NCBI GenBank assembly: GCA_023375675.1
Contig: JALQBC010000007.1
Span: forward strand, 682,001-746,000
Origin: Cytospora piceicola
Taxonomy: Eukaryota; Ascomycota; Sordariomycetes; Diaporthales; Cytosporaceae
Direction of reading: 5' to 3'
Length of the DNA: 64,000 bases
Shown piece by piece: positions 20,488 through 33,493 of this stretch; within the stretch, counting starts at the first letter, position 1; each line of letters begins with the position of its first letter. The notes beneath the pieces are model-generated. The model did not search any database, was not told the DNA's origin, and was given only the letters and a program-made list of their open reading frames with translations. Position numbers and translations under genes: made by a program.

Positions 20488-23400
20488 TTAATATCGAGCC
20501 ACCTCCTTCCCTTTACCCTTGGTTTCCAGGGGCGGGAACCCGTCAGCCTCGATGCCCAGCCCCACCTCCAAGGCCTGCTTTCTCTGCTCCTCTTCCTCCA
20601 GACTCAGACGCAGGGCCATGGCCAGCTCCTCGTCGATGTCTTCGCCCATGTCCTGTGAGGGACTCGCCTCCCAGAGTTGATCGGAGCCCTGTCCGCTTTG
20701 CAGAAGTGGGGTGTGAGTTTGACTAGAGTTCCAGGTGGCCGCGCTGGAGCCCTTGCCCTTTTGAGGTTTGTATTTGACGTGGAAGTCGAAGTCGGTTGAG
20801 CTATTTGCCCATGGTGACTGTCCCACATCGTTTGCGCTTTCCATCAGCGACAGTCTAAGGGCTTGCTGGATTTGTTGTTCATAGTCATCGTCGTCGGCAA
20901 CCCCGTTGCTTGTGCCGACGACTGGAGGAATGTCAGTTGATGGGCCCTGTCCTGACAAACTGGGATCTGGCGTGACCGTATCGAGGCTGTCCGAGGAGGA
21001 GTTGGTCTCGCCGATGTCAGCCGCGGAGCCGGTGTCGCTCGCGCTTGTGCGTCGATGTTCATCGTATAGGAACGCTTCCTCAGAGATCATCTCCGCGTAT
21101 CTAATCGCTTCCTCTTCAGTCAAATCCCCAAGCCCTACGCCGAACCGGTTTCGCAGTCTGGCATCTTCTCGCGCCCAGTGCTCTTGCTCGCGCCGGAGTT
21201 CAGCTTCCTCGGCAGCAATGTATCCCATCACAGCGTCGCCTTGACGACGGCTAGCAAGCCGTCCATGGATATCCGCGTTACGTAGACGCCGTTTACGACC
21301 AATGGGCGGTGTTGTGGAACCGTATGTCCAATAACGGACAAAGGTCCCAAAGCACAGGATTCCCCTCAAGACTGTTGGGTCTGGGTCTAGGAAAATGGCC
21401 GGACACGTCGAGTAGTCCGCATGCCGAAGCGTAGGATTGGCGTTGAGAATATGCCGCGGAGCCCGACCTGATGATCTCGAGCTCAGGGTCCTGATGGGCC
21501 CTGAGGAGGACGCCAGAGGGTCCCAAGCCTGCACTAGCCCATCGTCTCCGCCATGAACGAGGTACAATGCCGAAAGTGCCAGGCTACTGACTTCAGGAGA
21601 TTCAGTCTGGACCGCGAATACCGGGTCGACCATGTCGGACGATGTGTCACGAAAGTTCCAAGCAAAAACTTTGCCATGATCAGTACCGACTGCCAACATC
21701 CGAGCCCGGCGTCCAGGTACCTCCCCAGTATTATGCTTCGAAGTCGGTGTCATGAGTCCAGTTTTCGGAGACTGGGTGTCGGAGGCCAGAGGATCCTCGA
21801 AAGGAGCAAGCAGTGCATAGGTACTGTTGTCCATAGCAACGGCAGTGATTTCAGCCTTGCCCAATTTCTTCAGAGAGAGTTCTGATGTTTGCCATTCCCC
21901 TGCCAGTGGAAGAGGCGAATTTGTTCCATCACCTGCTACACTAGGTGTCTGAGGCAGTGGAGAAGCGGACGCGACAGGAGTCTGGCTACCTGACCCAAAG
22001 ATAGACCGATGAGGGGTGGGGGGTACAATAGCCGAGAAGACACTGTTGAGTGAATCGTTGTCCTCGATACTCTGCTTCATGTAGCGGAGAATCCGGGGAG
22101 GTCGTTCCCTGCCATGTCCGATCTGAATAACGAGTATATTCTCCTCCGCAAAGTCGACCTTGAGCTGTCGTCGCATATCCCATCCATCACAGACTTTTCT
22201 GAAGTGAGCTGGCTCATAGCGCAGGAACTTTTCGATTTCCCGAGCTTCTGCAACGATTTGGTTCTTGTCCAAACCCATGGAATCACAGGGCGAGCGAGGC
22301 GAGTAAGCACCACGCACTGCGTTCTTATCGAGCTCATCGGGATGGGCTTGACGGCGGGTTGACTCGATCAGTTCCCAATAGACTGAGCGACCAGCCACCC
22401 AGGCACATTTGGTCTCGTCCAAGACCTTTCTCGTAGCTTCAGTGGGCGGAGACGGGGTCTCGGTCAAAATGAAGCATTCGCCAAGGGCATTGAGCGCGCA
22501 GGCCCAAACCCGGCCCAAGGACTTCCGCTTCTGGCTGTAGCTCTCGTCGACTTCGAGCGCAACAATCGGCACGCCAGGGCTCAAGACCCAACGAGCAGTC
22601 ATTTCTCCTGCCTTGTAACGAGGACCGCTGGCATCATGGCCAAGAGCATAGGTGGTGACTACTCCAAGGCTCGAGCCTGTCATCATCCCAACCATGTTCT
22701 GAGTCATTGTAATGATAGCAGAAGATTTAGCAATCCACACACTGCAAATTGACTCCAAAAGCTCGGGGATCTTCGGCACCTCAGGGCTCATGTCAATAAT
22801 TGAGCTGTCCTGCTCGCCAAGATATCTCCCACGCAATTCGTTCGTCGCACGATAGTAGGGGCGGCCGCCGGGGAAGCCTTCACCCCCAACCATTCCAAAC
22901 GGCTGGCTGACGTCCATCACGTTGTACACAGCAGCTGGACCGTCCTGAAGACCGTACGGCTCCAAGTTCGGGAACAATTCGTCGAGTTGCGCAAAGGCAA
23001 AGGGATCATCGAGGCCCCATTTTTCCACTTTGCCATTCGACGGGTCGCTGACGGTGGACACGCACAAGTCTCTTGTGCCGACAATAACTCTCGGTCCCTT
23101 TCTGGCGTTTGTAAAGACTGCATGAACATTACTGATCATCCACGGGAGCTTGGTATTGTAGGTCAATACAGCGCTAGCCTTCTTAGCCGCACGACCGGAC
23201 GATGAAGAGCCTCCTGTGTTTGAGCCAGGCTTGCCACGTGCGATGCTGCGTAAAAGCCGCGTCCGAAGCAGATACTCGCTTCTCCAGGAAGCCAGGGACG
23301 TCAAGCGGTTGAAGTATCGGAACTCTGACCGCACCCTGTTTGGGTCTTCCTCGTCTGTCATTTTCTGTGCGACGTTCCTGTGGGAGGCTTCCATTGCCTC

Positions 23401-23978
23401 TTGTCCCGGGAAATAGCGCAGAAACGCCATGCGCCAAGCATGAGGCTCGGTGACCAGAGCGTAGAATCGCTTCGAGACGAGAGCGACGGACCCATGGGAG
23501 TCGGGATGGAGATGCGACAAGATCTGTGTCAGAATTTCTGGGCATCTTGTCAGCTGGTGCCGTCCATCTCCGGACCCAAGTTTCATCACGCACCATTTGG
23601 GCAATCTGTCAGGGAGGGGCCATCGGATGAAGGTCCAGATCGCTTCATGACTTTGAAGCCCATCATTTGTGGAACCGCTGGTATCGTCGCATTTTCGTAG
23701 GCAGAGACGCGCTCGCCTGGCAGGACGGAACGTTCCTCCTCGTCGTTCAGGCGGAATAGCCTCTCCTCGTCAGCTTTGTCGGCGCGGATTGCACTTGCAG
23801 AGGAGTGAGCTCCCGCTGCGACAGAGTCCTGAGACAGACTACCGGTGCCAAATTGGGGGCGCCCATCGAGGGGGCTCGGTTCAGTTGAGTGAAAGCCATC
23901 TTGGGTGGTAGGTCTATGAGGCTCGGGATCTTGTGTCGAGGGAGGCTTCTCTATACTGTCGATGGGCTCTGTTGGCAT
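20488..23978 (-). CDS. F-box / WD-repeat-like protein with C-terminal ubiquitin-interacting motifs
   Basis: Predicted 1144-aa substrate adaptor of an SCF-type ubiquitin ligase. Two exons, 23978-23594 and 23537-20488, with a 56-nt intron (donor GTGCGT); the join creates the F-box start CPNEILTQILSHLHPDSHGS at about residues 126-145. After the F-box come regions with WD-repeat character, for example KVFAWNFRD and LYLVHGGDDGLVQAWDPL. Two UIM-like helices end the protein: YEQQIQQALRLSLMES near residue 1014 and DEELAMALRLSLEEEE near 1097. An upstream ATG at 24032 would add 18 residues. The F-box suggests Skp1 binding and the UIMs ubiquitin binding; the target is unknown. Confidence 0.88.
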
Positions 23979-26715
23979 GGAAAGGTTCGGAAAGGTTCGA
24001 GAGTATGTTGACTGTGCAATTTGAAAATGCACAGTTCAGTCAGTGATGAGGAAGGTCGAGTCACGCGCAGTGAGGGCCGTTGGCTTCGAAATATTAGATC
24101 TATTGCAAGGATTCCTGATGTCGATGGTGGTGTTCGAGAGATGTATTGGCGTCGTGGGACATTGAGCCGAGAGTGAAAAAGAGATTAGGCGAAGAATTAT
24201 ATAATCAAAAGAGTTCTACTGCATAGTATACTAATGTGACATCATCATCCATCGCCCCCTCCACCCCCCCTCATCCATTAACCCAAACCCCGACAATTAC
24301 AATCGGTAACATGAACTGCAACCAGGATCAATTGCAATCAGAATGAACCGTGATCAGGATATATTGGTTGACCTCAGTCTTTGAGACTACCTTACATAAG
24401 GACCACTTCGCACAAGCGCGCATATCTTTTTTCAACTTCTGAAGTCACAGCTGAACCAAATAGTGCTCCCCAGCAGGCGCTTCCGGGCCCCCGCCTTCTG
24501 AGAGAACTTACGAGCTCGACGTCTCGATTTGCGTTCTCCTTGCAGCTCTATCGTCAACTGGTACCTCCAAATACAAGAAGATGAGTACCTAGGTAGTCAG
24601 TTAAGAGACTTCCCTCCTATCTTCGGTGCCTTACCCTATTGCCTCAATTGCTCCACCCCGGCTGAAGATCACGAGATATTGGTACCACCTTTGGGAGACC
24701 ATGTTCCCGGACCCGTGAACTTGGCCTCAGCAGTGCTCACATATTGTCTGACGGACTGAAAAAGAAACCATGGAAAGATTTCCGCTGCAACGTGACGGGC
24801 AGCCACACAATGGCGGCCCCCGTGCCGTGACAAGGGCCTGCAAGAAGCCGCCGCGCGTTTCATTCATATTGCTCATTCATGCCCGGCGTGTCCAGAAGGT
24901 GGTACGGATCCGTGAAGGTGGCCAGCTCTGCGAGCTCAGGAGATCTAGTTCTAGGTGCCGCACGCCCTGAGCCTCCGGTATGGGAGGGTCGCACACTCCT
25001 TTGTATCGTTCCATAATCTCTGGGCTTTGGACGACAGGCGAATCTCCAGAGAGTCATGCATGTAATGTTTCGGTTATGGGATGATGGAGGCACTCATCCT
25101 GTGCCGCGTTGAACGCCTTCGCTGGGCGCCAAATCCATCACCTCGTCATCACATAGATCCGGAAAAAATGTTACTATTTATATGAAGTGCCGTTGATAAT
25201 GATCGCTCGAGTGAGGCAGAAGATTGTACGTAATGACGGGACTACAAGCAGCAGAGATCCATGGATGGCAGTATATACAACAACTCCATCATTTACGGGC
25301 CCGTCTTCATGGAGACAGGTCTGGAGGTGAGCATGTTCCCGCAGTGCTACGTACTTCGTCTCCATGTAGAAATACCAACGACAGAGAATGCTTTCACCGC
25401 CAAATCGGCCACTCTGGCTGAAAAGGCTTGAATCGGGTTCTGTGATTGTGTTTTAAGGTGCTGACTCTCAATTGAACGACGGCCAATGGGCGGGTGACCC
25501 AAACACTCGGGTTTCGCAGCAAAGGATTCTCGCTTCCGAAGCGCCGGAAGAAGGGGGCCCAGGTGTGCGTGTATAACTGCGCCGCACAGGCGACGACAAC
25601 AAGGGGACAGATGGTTTCACTGCCGAGCCATGCATTTTCTTTTTCCCTTCCTTGTTTCTTACGTGACCTTACAGACCAGAATCTGGTACTAATAGCGCAT
25701 CTCTCTCTCTCCCTTCCTCATCGCAGTTGGCTGTCCCGTCGTCGTCACCATATTCTGTAAGGATTATACGGCCAGGACGAAGGATTGCGCTATCCTGGAA
25801 GACTCTTTCTTGCCAGCACATTTTCCCCACGCAAGGGCGACCGACTGCATTGGGACCCCCTTCGCTTGCAAGCCCGAGCAACATCGCGGAGGCCGCGGCA
25901 CAAACAACAACCATGGGCCAGGAGACAAGACTGACACAGAACTGACAGACTGGCATATGGCCCAGCTCGAGTCAAGCGCCGCGTTGCGCTGTGGGGACTG
26001 AGTCGTCAGCACGACTCATGAATGTGGACTTAGCATGATAAGCGTACTATGGCACAGGCCGCATGTGGATCTGAAGGGCGGGGACCAAAGTAGTGTCATA
26101 TGTACGGTACCGGTACCCGTGGACAGCGACAATCCCAGGCGGTTTGGACCTGCTCTCTTTGGTTGTTTTGGTGTTACATACAGTGTACCAGTATGCCAGC
26201 CCATGCGGTGGAACCCTCGCGCCTCGAGCACAGCTGGCCATGTGATGACGTTAGGACGTTGGATATACCGTGGTATTTGCAACCGCGTGTAGAAAAATCC
26301 CTGGTCCCCCGACAATCTGGACGGAGTGAACGTTGCTGTTGTCAGATCATGTTTTTATGGGGTACCGTGACCCAGCGGGACGGTTGCTGCCCAGCATTTG
26401 CGACCCCCCCCCTTAGTCTTTAGTGGAGAATTGCCCGTCTGGGTGTGCCGTGCCGTTTAAGTGGGGAGTCGACTGGTGTCTGCATCTGGTGCAGACCACC
26501 TTCAGATTTCCTCCCTGCATATAATAGATTAGCACTGACATGACACTGACACAATATTGACATATTTCCCTTGGGATGGTAAGTTAGATCCCGCTGAAAT
26601 GCCTGGCTCTTGTCTGGGCGTACTTAGTAAGTGATCTATCAAGTCACGGCTTTTTTGACGATACCTGAATTGATCTCGCCAGGAGCTGCGGAAAGCCGGC
26701 CGGCTATATACTTGA

Positions 26716-26781
26716 GTACTTACCTACCTACCTACCTACTTAAGTAGGTAGGTAGGTACGTATTTAGGTAGGTAGGTAGGT
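26716..26781. repeat. CCTA/TAGG repeat forming a perfect palindrome
   Basis: Arms TACCTACCTACCTACTT (26725-26741) and its exact reverse complement (26742-26758) abut with no spacer, centred on ACTTAAGT; a second TAGG array follows at 26765-26781. It could extrude a cruciform. The function is unknown. Confidence 0.85.
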
Positions 26782-28426
26782 GGTGCTGCAAGGCAGGCAA
26801 CAGCAGCACAGCACCACCGAAAGTGAATGGAGACCACACATAGCTGGAAATTGGAAAATGGATCCCCCCCCTCCAAAAAAAATCAAGGTCAAGATTCAAA
26901 GACATCCGGACGACAACTCGCGGCATTGTGCAACGCTGGCAAAGCCTAAGCCGGCCGTCTTCCGATTTGACCATGGGGAGGAAGGCATTGATTACCTAGG
27001 TACTCAGGTACAGAAACGTCCCGCGCGCCAATGCCCTGCTGCCGGGACAAGCATCCATGGATGCCATCTGGAACCCCGTCAACCCATCACCGCTCGTCTT
27101 GAACGACCACATGTTTCGATGCGTAGGATGCGTAGGATAGTAGGGAAGGAAGTGTAGCAAGGTGGGACACGGCTTTCTCGAAGCCTGGGATCGATGCAAC
27201 AAACGGGACAACACACGTGTCTTGGAGCAGCACAGGGCTCTGTGGCGCTGGGATTTTCTCAGGGCATTGAAGATCTGGAGATGTACATAGCTGTGTGACC
27301 TCGCTAGTTTATTATATGACTGGGCAGTCCAACAACACTTTTGAGTGGAGGCATATATCGGCATCTCAGACACAAAATGACGGATAAGTCTCTACTGTCG
27401 ATTTCTATAGTCTACCTCACTACTCACGTAGTCACCATAATAGCGTACATGTCATAATTGTTTCCACTCCGAGTATGCTGTTCGTGGGCAAAGTTGCATG
27501 GCCCTTAATTTGGAGAACAGGGGTCAGACAGCTGTCCGTCTTTTTTTGGGCGCCCGCCGAGGGGCAAGTGGTAGCACTGGTAGCCTGGCGGGGCAGCGTA
27601 GTATTCCTACTCAGTACATAAGTACCTAGGTACCCTAGGGTAGGTAGCGTGGTGGGTTGAAGTGACAAGGTTCGACAGTTTTGGTCGTCGAGAAGCTAAC
27701 GCCCACATCCCTACAGCCGCAGACCAGGCCTTCCGCGCCTTCCCAAACCTACGGGAGTGGCGACAGGGGCCCCCAGTTACCAGGAGTTGGGTAAGTACCT
27801 AAGTATATGCCCGTGCACTTCTTTGTGTGGATACCTGCCCAAGGTACCGAGTGCGAGGTACCCGATACCATCCAATCAACCAATTAACCCACCACCTACT
27901 GCAAGTACTGCAAGTACTTAGGCACTAGGTATGGTTAGCCTTCTTATCCAGCATGTTCCCGAGCTTCCCCCAATCCCTGGATAAATATGCAGCTCTTCTG
28001 GCGTGACGGTGACGAAACGACGGTACTGCGTGTCGTATAACTAGTGTAGGCCCTCTCTCCTTAATCCGCTTATCATATACCATAGTATGCAGCCTTGCAG
28101 CATACCTGCATCTCCGCGGGTGTCTGTTGTCTGTCTGTCGATTTCTCGGAGGTCTACTGTCTAGTCAAGGTAGTCAAGGTAGCCAGGTAGCACTTCCTTC
28201 TCCGTGGCCGCTGGCCCGTTGTTCCCCGCCTGCTCCTAGTCTTGATCTGGTCTCGGGAGTTGGAAGTCATGATTAACAAGAGATACTAGATACTGTGTCT
28301 GTTTTTCCGGTTAAACATCCCGTGCAGCTCGGACTTCTTTTCGCTACTTAGGTATTTCTGTGTACGCAAGTAGCACGTGTAGCAGTTAGGCAGTGTACAT
28401 GGTACTTGTCAACGGGACTGACTGTA

Positions 28427-28450
28427 TACCTAGGTACCTAGGTACCTAGG
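28427..28450. repeat. Three perfect copies of TACCTAGG
   Basis: An 8-bp unit repeated three times, followed by further GGTAGG units to 28472. It belongs to the palindromic family scattered through the intergenic regions. Confidence 0.85.
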
Positions 28451-29365
28451 TCGGTACTGTGGTAGGTAGGTAGGCTTTGCAGATCTCCTCCCTGCCACAG
28501 CAGACCAGGGGCTGGTTGGATCCATTCTAACCCGAAGGCGTGGTTCAGCATTATTACATAGTACCCTCTACCCGCCCGCCCTTGCCAATCTTCTCCCTCG
28601 TTTGTCTTGACCTCACGACTTCGACCTCGACCTTGCCCTTCTTCTTCGTTGTTGATGCTTCCAAAGTCAAAACTCTGGCTCATTTCCACGTTACACCTGA
28701 TCATTCCACTTGTCCCATTCTTCCATTAAATAACACAAGACGTCACCAGACCATCTACCAAAGTATCGTCGTCCTCCCGGTCTAGCACGAACCGGAAATC
28801 ACATACGAGGACCACCCTTGCCGGACCAAGCCAAGTAAGGCTGTCGTCTTCCACCGTCGTCATCTATTAGAACCAGGGACCAGAGCTTGGGCTGCTGGCG
28901 TATAGAGAGAGACGAACCAACGAAATTGGACTGGTGAAAGGGGATTCGGCAACTCGAAAGCCTCATCTGCATTGCATTGTCGTTGCTGCCCCGAGGCTTG
29001 TCGTCACACCTCTCATCTGGCAAGCAGATCCCGTCTGTCTTGAACGTCTTGAACGTCGTCTGCAACTTTATACCTTGAATTATCCGCCCAGCTCTCTCAT
29101 TGGATCCTCCGTGGCTCTCTATTTAGGAAACTCTCAGGATTTCCAGAGATCAACACAGAACTCAACTTGATCCCGTACTCTCCCCGGGCGGCGAGTCAAC
29201 TCTTCGTCCTACCCAAATCAGATCACCATACTGCCCAATCCCAAATCTTTTTGGGTGATCATACGACATGCTATAAAACCCCACGACCAACAGTGGGCTA
29301 CTTCAATAACACCAAGACAACAATCTGCAGCGAAGGAAGGAGAAATCATCGCAAATTCTGTCGAC

Positions 29366-30635
29366 ATGGCTTCGAGGACAGTAGAGACGCCCTACGAGGG
29401 ACGGGACGAAAGAGTGCGGACTTTGGGAAAGAAATGGTTGTCAAAAATGAAGATGGCCCTGAGGAGAGGAGACCAAACGAAACGGGTGTCAACGATGCCG
29501 ATACCTGCACATAACCCCGAGCCTGCGGCCGAGACTCCTACAGGTCCTACTGCCACACCATCTACAAGGTATTGCTACTCCCGATCTCGTTTCCTATTCC
29601 GCAGCTTAGCTCATTGTCGACTTTCCTGTCTCCAAATCTGAATGCCCCCGACACTGACATTCAACAGCCAACCATGCCAGCCCACCTTTCCACCGATCGA
29701 AAGCACACCCCCACCAATCGATGACGCTCTAGTCGGCCTCGAGGGCGAGAGAGTCCCCCGGTCCCAGCTCTACGCCGACCGCGCCCGGCAGCTCTCGGAG
29801 CGGTACGGCCTCGAGATGAACCCCCACGCCTGGTACCAGATGGAGGGCCACGTCCTCCGCGTGCACAAGCCGGTCCGCATGCGCGTCCACCGGCAGTGCC
29901 ACCAGTGCGGCCACGAGGTCAACCCGGCCGGCCGCTGCGACGGCTGCAAGCACAAGTTCTGCGGCCAGTGCACCCGCAGCCCGCCGAAACGCAGCGAGGC
30001 CGAGCGCGCGGCCGGCCGGGAGAGGAGGGAGCGCGCGGCGGGGGAGCGCGCGGCGGCCGCCATGATCGCGCCGGACTGGGACCGCGGCGGGCCCGGCCCG
30101 GACAAGGCCGTGCCGAGCAGGCCCGGGCGGCCGGGCGGCCAGGAGCTGGTGTACAAGAAGGTCCGCCAGCGCGTGAGGAGGACGTGCTGCCGGTGCGCCG
30201 AGGCCGGCGGGCCCGAGGTCACGTTCCAGGGCGGCAGGCTGAGGTGTTCCAAGTGCGACCACGCGCGGTGTACGGACTGCCCTCGAGACCCGTGAGTTCC
30301 CATAACCTCTTCCCCCCCGTGACGTAGAGTGTGCACGAGGGGCGGCAGCTTGCTAACCCGACACCTCCCCTCCCCCCCACAGGCCCAAAAGGGACAAGTA
30401 CCCATACGGCTACCCCGGCGACGAGTTCGGCGCCAAGTCGATACCACACCACAGGTGCCACGAGTGCAGCGCCAAGTTCCCCCCCGGCGCCGAGGACGGT
30501 ACGGAGTGCGCCGGGTGCTCGCATAAGAAGTGCGACGGCTGCGAGCGGCTCAGGCCGCACAAGGTCGAGCCGGAGGTGGACCCGGACGTCTGGAGGAGCG
30601 TGCAGGAGAAGCTGGCTGCCGTGGAGCTGAACTGA
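29366..30635 (+). CDS. Fungal protein with three six-cysteine zinc-ribbon-like modules
   Basis: Predicted 358 aa, three exons: 29366-29578, 29681-30291 and 30383-30635. The last intron has donor GTGAGT and joins CPRDPPKRDKYPYGYPGDEF in frame. The first intron (donor GTATTG) is less certain; acceptor 29680 keeps the frame. Three modules follow C-x2-C-x(10-16)-C-x2-C-x4-C-x2-C: 29897-29971 (starts CHQCGHEV), 30185-30280 (starts CCRCAEAG) and 30456-30542 (starts CHECSAKF). The spacing suggests paired zinc ribbons. The N-terminus is basic (KKWLSKMKMALRRGDQTKR). No catalytic domain is seen; the role is unknown, and I know the type only as fungal hypothetical proteins. ATG at 29255 is an upstream alternative. 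Confidence 0.8.
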
Positions 30636-31593
30636 CAGTTGACTTGCTATCGTGGGCGGTGTACTCCTTTTTTGGGACGAGGCGGATGATGAGACGGGTG
30701 CTGTCAGTTCTGTGCTTTTGACGATTTTCGTGGGAGCTCAGATTCTGGAAATCGAGGGGTTGGGGTCTGCCGCGGCAGACACGTACCTGCGAGTGATGCT
30801 ACAGCTGGGATGGGTATATGCCGTAGCCACTGCAGCAATCACGACACAGCCCTCGAAAGCTTTACGAATACAAAAGATGAACAAACATGTGGGTACTCGT
30901 CCTCGACTTTCCCGGAGACGACGACGATGGGAAAGCCACCTAAATGCTTCAACTGCCGGGGGGGGGGGGGACTCTAGCGATTTTGGTCGGGATTCTCTGA
31001 GCAAGAAGAGAGGGCGGAAACAGAAAAAGAAAAGGAGATGGGGGACCCGAGCATGTACTTTTGCGTTTCTGCATATACCCTTGCGTATCATAGCTAGTGT
31101 ATATTGACTCTTGATGAACAAAACTTTCACAGCATGCAATGTTGGGTCTCGTTCACGCATCAGGCCTTCGTCCAGCACCAAGCTACGTATTCGATGTCGT
31201 CGTCTACTCAGCGCAAATTCTAGCTGGTATCAAACTGTCGAACTAAAAGTCTATTCAGCACATATGTCTGGCTCATGGACGGAGGGAGGCAGGCTGTGGC
31301 AAGCGTGAGATCAGAAGACATGGCAGGTTAGAACAAACGCATGCGATAGTCAGATATGTAAGCAGCCTGAGAAGCATACGCCCATCGGCGTACATGCACT
31401 GGCTGGTGCGTCGAAAGGGGTACACTGACCGACTATGGGAAAAGAACGTCCAAGCAAAGTCTAGTAGAAAATGGGCGAGAACAAATGGCTGTGGAATCAA
31501 ACCACCATACTATTACCCAGCATACCTAGCTCATCAACACTCAGTTCTAAACCTATAAGCTACACCACCCAAAAGCCTGCCCGCCCAAGACCC
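30636..31593. other. Convergent 3' intergenic region
   Basis: 3' flanks of two convergent genes, with a G13 run at 30958-30970. Frames of up to 151 codons overlap on both strands and show nothing recognisable. Confidence 0.5.
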
Positions 31594-33493
31594 CTACTCC
31601 TCGAAGAGCCCCTCGCCAAACACCAACAGCGGGCTGGGCGCCACAGCCGCGCCGACGGTCGCCCGCCGGTTCATCCGCCGGCCAAAGTCCCTCGAGGCGG
31701 CGTTCTGCATGCGGTTGTTCAGGTACGCCGTGGCCTCCTGGAACCTGCCCGTGCGCACGGCCGCGTCCGCCGCGGCGGTCCCCTGCGTCACGCCGATGAG
31801 CTCGTGCGTCACGTACAGCCGGCCGCCCACCTCCTTCTCCCCCCAGACCGTGTCCCAGGACTTGATGGTCCAGACGCACTTCTGCTTGGCCCCGGTCGCC
31901 TGCGCCGCCGCCGTCCGGAAGGCCGTGTCCTTGGCGAAGATGGCGCCCTGGGGCTGCGGGCCGATCTGGGCCTTCTCCGCGACGAGCGCCGTCTCGTACT
32001 CGATGCCGCGGAAGCTGAGCGCGTATGTCGTCGTCGGTGGGGTGTTTGCGGGGTCGGCCGGGCTGGGGGCGGTGGTGGTTGTCGTCACCGTGATCTCGGT
32101 GACTTCCAAGTTGCCGCGGGTCTTTTCCCGGTGACGGATCGGGTCTCCCAGCCGGATCATCTCGGCGCCGAGGAATACGCCCCCGTAGATGAGCTGGTTT
32201 GGTGGTTGTTTGGGTCCTACAGACAGCCGGTTGAAGGTAGACCAAGAGCCATCAATTTCCAAGGCTGCCATCTTGGACCCTTCAAGCCCAATAACCTCGG
32301 GCCGATGGCCGCTTGCCTTGATCAGAGCTTGCCAGTCGATCTGAGTAAAGAGTTTGTCCTGGAGGTCCGGGATTGAAACGGACGGAACGCTGAAAGTCAG
32401 GAAAGGGCGCATCTCTTGCGCCTGCTTGTGAACGTCGGCCATGGCTAGGGAGGAATGCGCCAACGGTATGACAATGTAAGAAGGAACTTGGCCTGCGCCG
32501 ACTTGTCGGATGATGCCTATCCTCCAAGCTGGCCCCTGCTGGAACCATACCATCTCGCCGCGACGGAACAGAGTAGGCTCGTTGTTGATCGCCGGGTGTG
32601 GCGCGGTACTGACTGGGGCTGCCAGTACAGAGGGTGATGAAGCTGCGGCTGGGGTTCTGGTTACTACCGGCTTCTTCACTGTCTTTGTTGGCACGGCCGT
32701 GTCTTTAGGCGGCTTGACAATCAGCTCTGGGCCCGGGCTCGAGGCAGCGGAAGTCGTTGTGCTGGTCCTCTTCTTCGTCGCCGTGGCGGGTTTGGCTGCA
32801 GCTGCAGCGGCCTTTTTGGTCTTGGCCTCTGAAGCTGCCAAAGCCGCCGCCTTTTTCTCATACTTTGCCTTGAGTGTTTGTGGCCATTTCCTGCCCGTTG
32901 CAATATGGCATGGTTGACATGGGCAGTCCTTATGGTCCTGTGAATCACTAAGGAGCCACATGACGTGGGGAACAAACTCATAAGGGTGCCTGTACTGAAA
33001 CTCTTCCGAGCAGTCTTGAGGATGGCCAAAAATACAAGCCTCTTTCTTTGCTCCTAGATAATTTGCCCGTTAGCTCGATGCTACCCATGTCACAAAGCAC
33101 CGGAACGGGCGACAAGGGCATCTGACCTGCTGGGTTCTGCCATCGCAGACAGTAACCCTCTGGGAATACCAACTGGTATTGTGCGTCTGGTGAAGCGCAT
33201 TAGCATGCCAGTTCATTAGATATCATTGGAAGAGCCTACCGACCCTGGGGCCAACCAAGCTCCTCTGACAAGCCAGTGGCCACGACCAACTTCCACAGCA
33301 ACACCTTCTTCCTGGTTTCGACATCTGGGATCTGGTTGAGATCCTCTGGAATGGGCTCTCCGACCTGCTTGGTGGCGGTCTTTCTTCTTGAGTTGATTTC
33401 CTCGGTGGTGTACAGCCGTCCGTCTGAGCGACCCACGTGGACCTGACGAGCCATCCTTGGGGCAGCTCCGGCCCCGGCTGTGGGAGCTGCCAT
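31594..33493 (-). CDS. CLR2: Transcription-silencing protein Clr2 family
   Basis: Clr2 is a subunit of the SHREC histone-deacetylase/remodeller complex that silences heterochromatin in fission yeast. Predicted 589 aa in three exons: 33493-33244, 33186-33127 and 33053-31594. Joins give WPQDAQYQLVFPEGYCLRWQ and NPAGAKKEACIFGHPQDCSE in frame. The N-terminal region matches the Clr2 pattern: LPEGY-like segment, FGHP, HPYEFVPHVMWLL, then CPCQPC. A Lys/Ala linker follows (AAKPATATKKRTSTTTSAAS). The C-terminal half starts FRRGEMVWFQQGPAWRIGII, an SH3/BAH-like opening typical of the Clr2 C-terminal domain, and includes LIYGGVFLGAEMIRLGDPIR. Intron 1 donor is GTCGGT (fits GTNNGT); intron 2 donor is GTCAGA. 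A start at 33454 is an alternative. Confidence 0.82.

Larger units (their letters stand above)
23979..29365. other. Gene-free divergent intergenic region, 5.4 kb
   Basis: Lies between divergent genes and holds no supported gene. Features: ACCTAGGT motifs at 24587-24597, 26994-27003 and 27622-27647; a long TAGG/CCTA palindrome at 26716-26781; three copies of TACCTAGG at 28427-28450; palindrome GGTACCGGTACC at 26105-26116. 28550-29200 is pyrimidine-rich and probably the promoter and leader of the gene at 29366. The longest frames (25669-25956, 26016-26315, 26780-27157) show no protein features. Confidence 0.45.
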
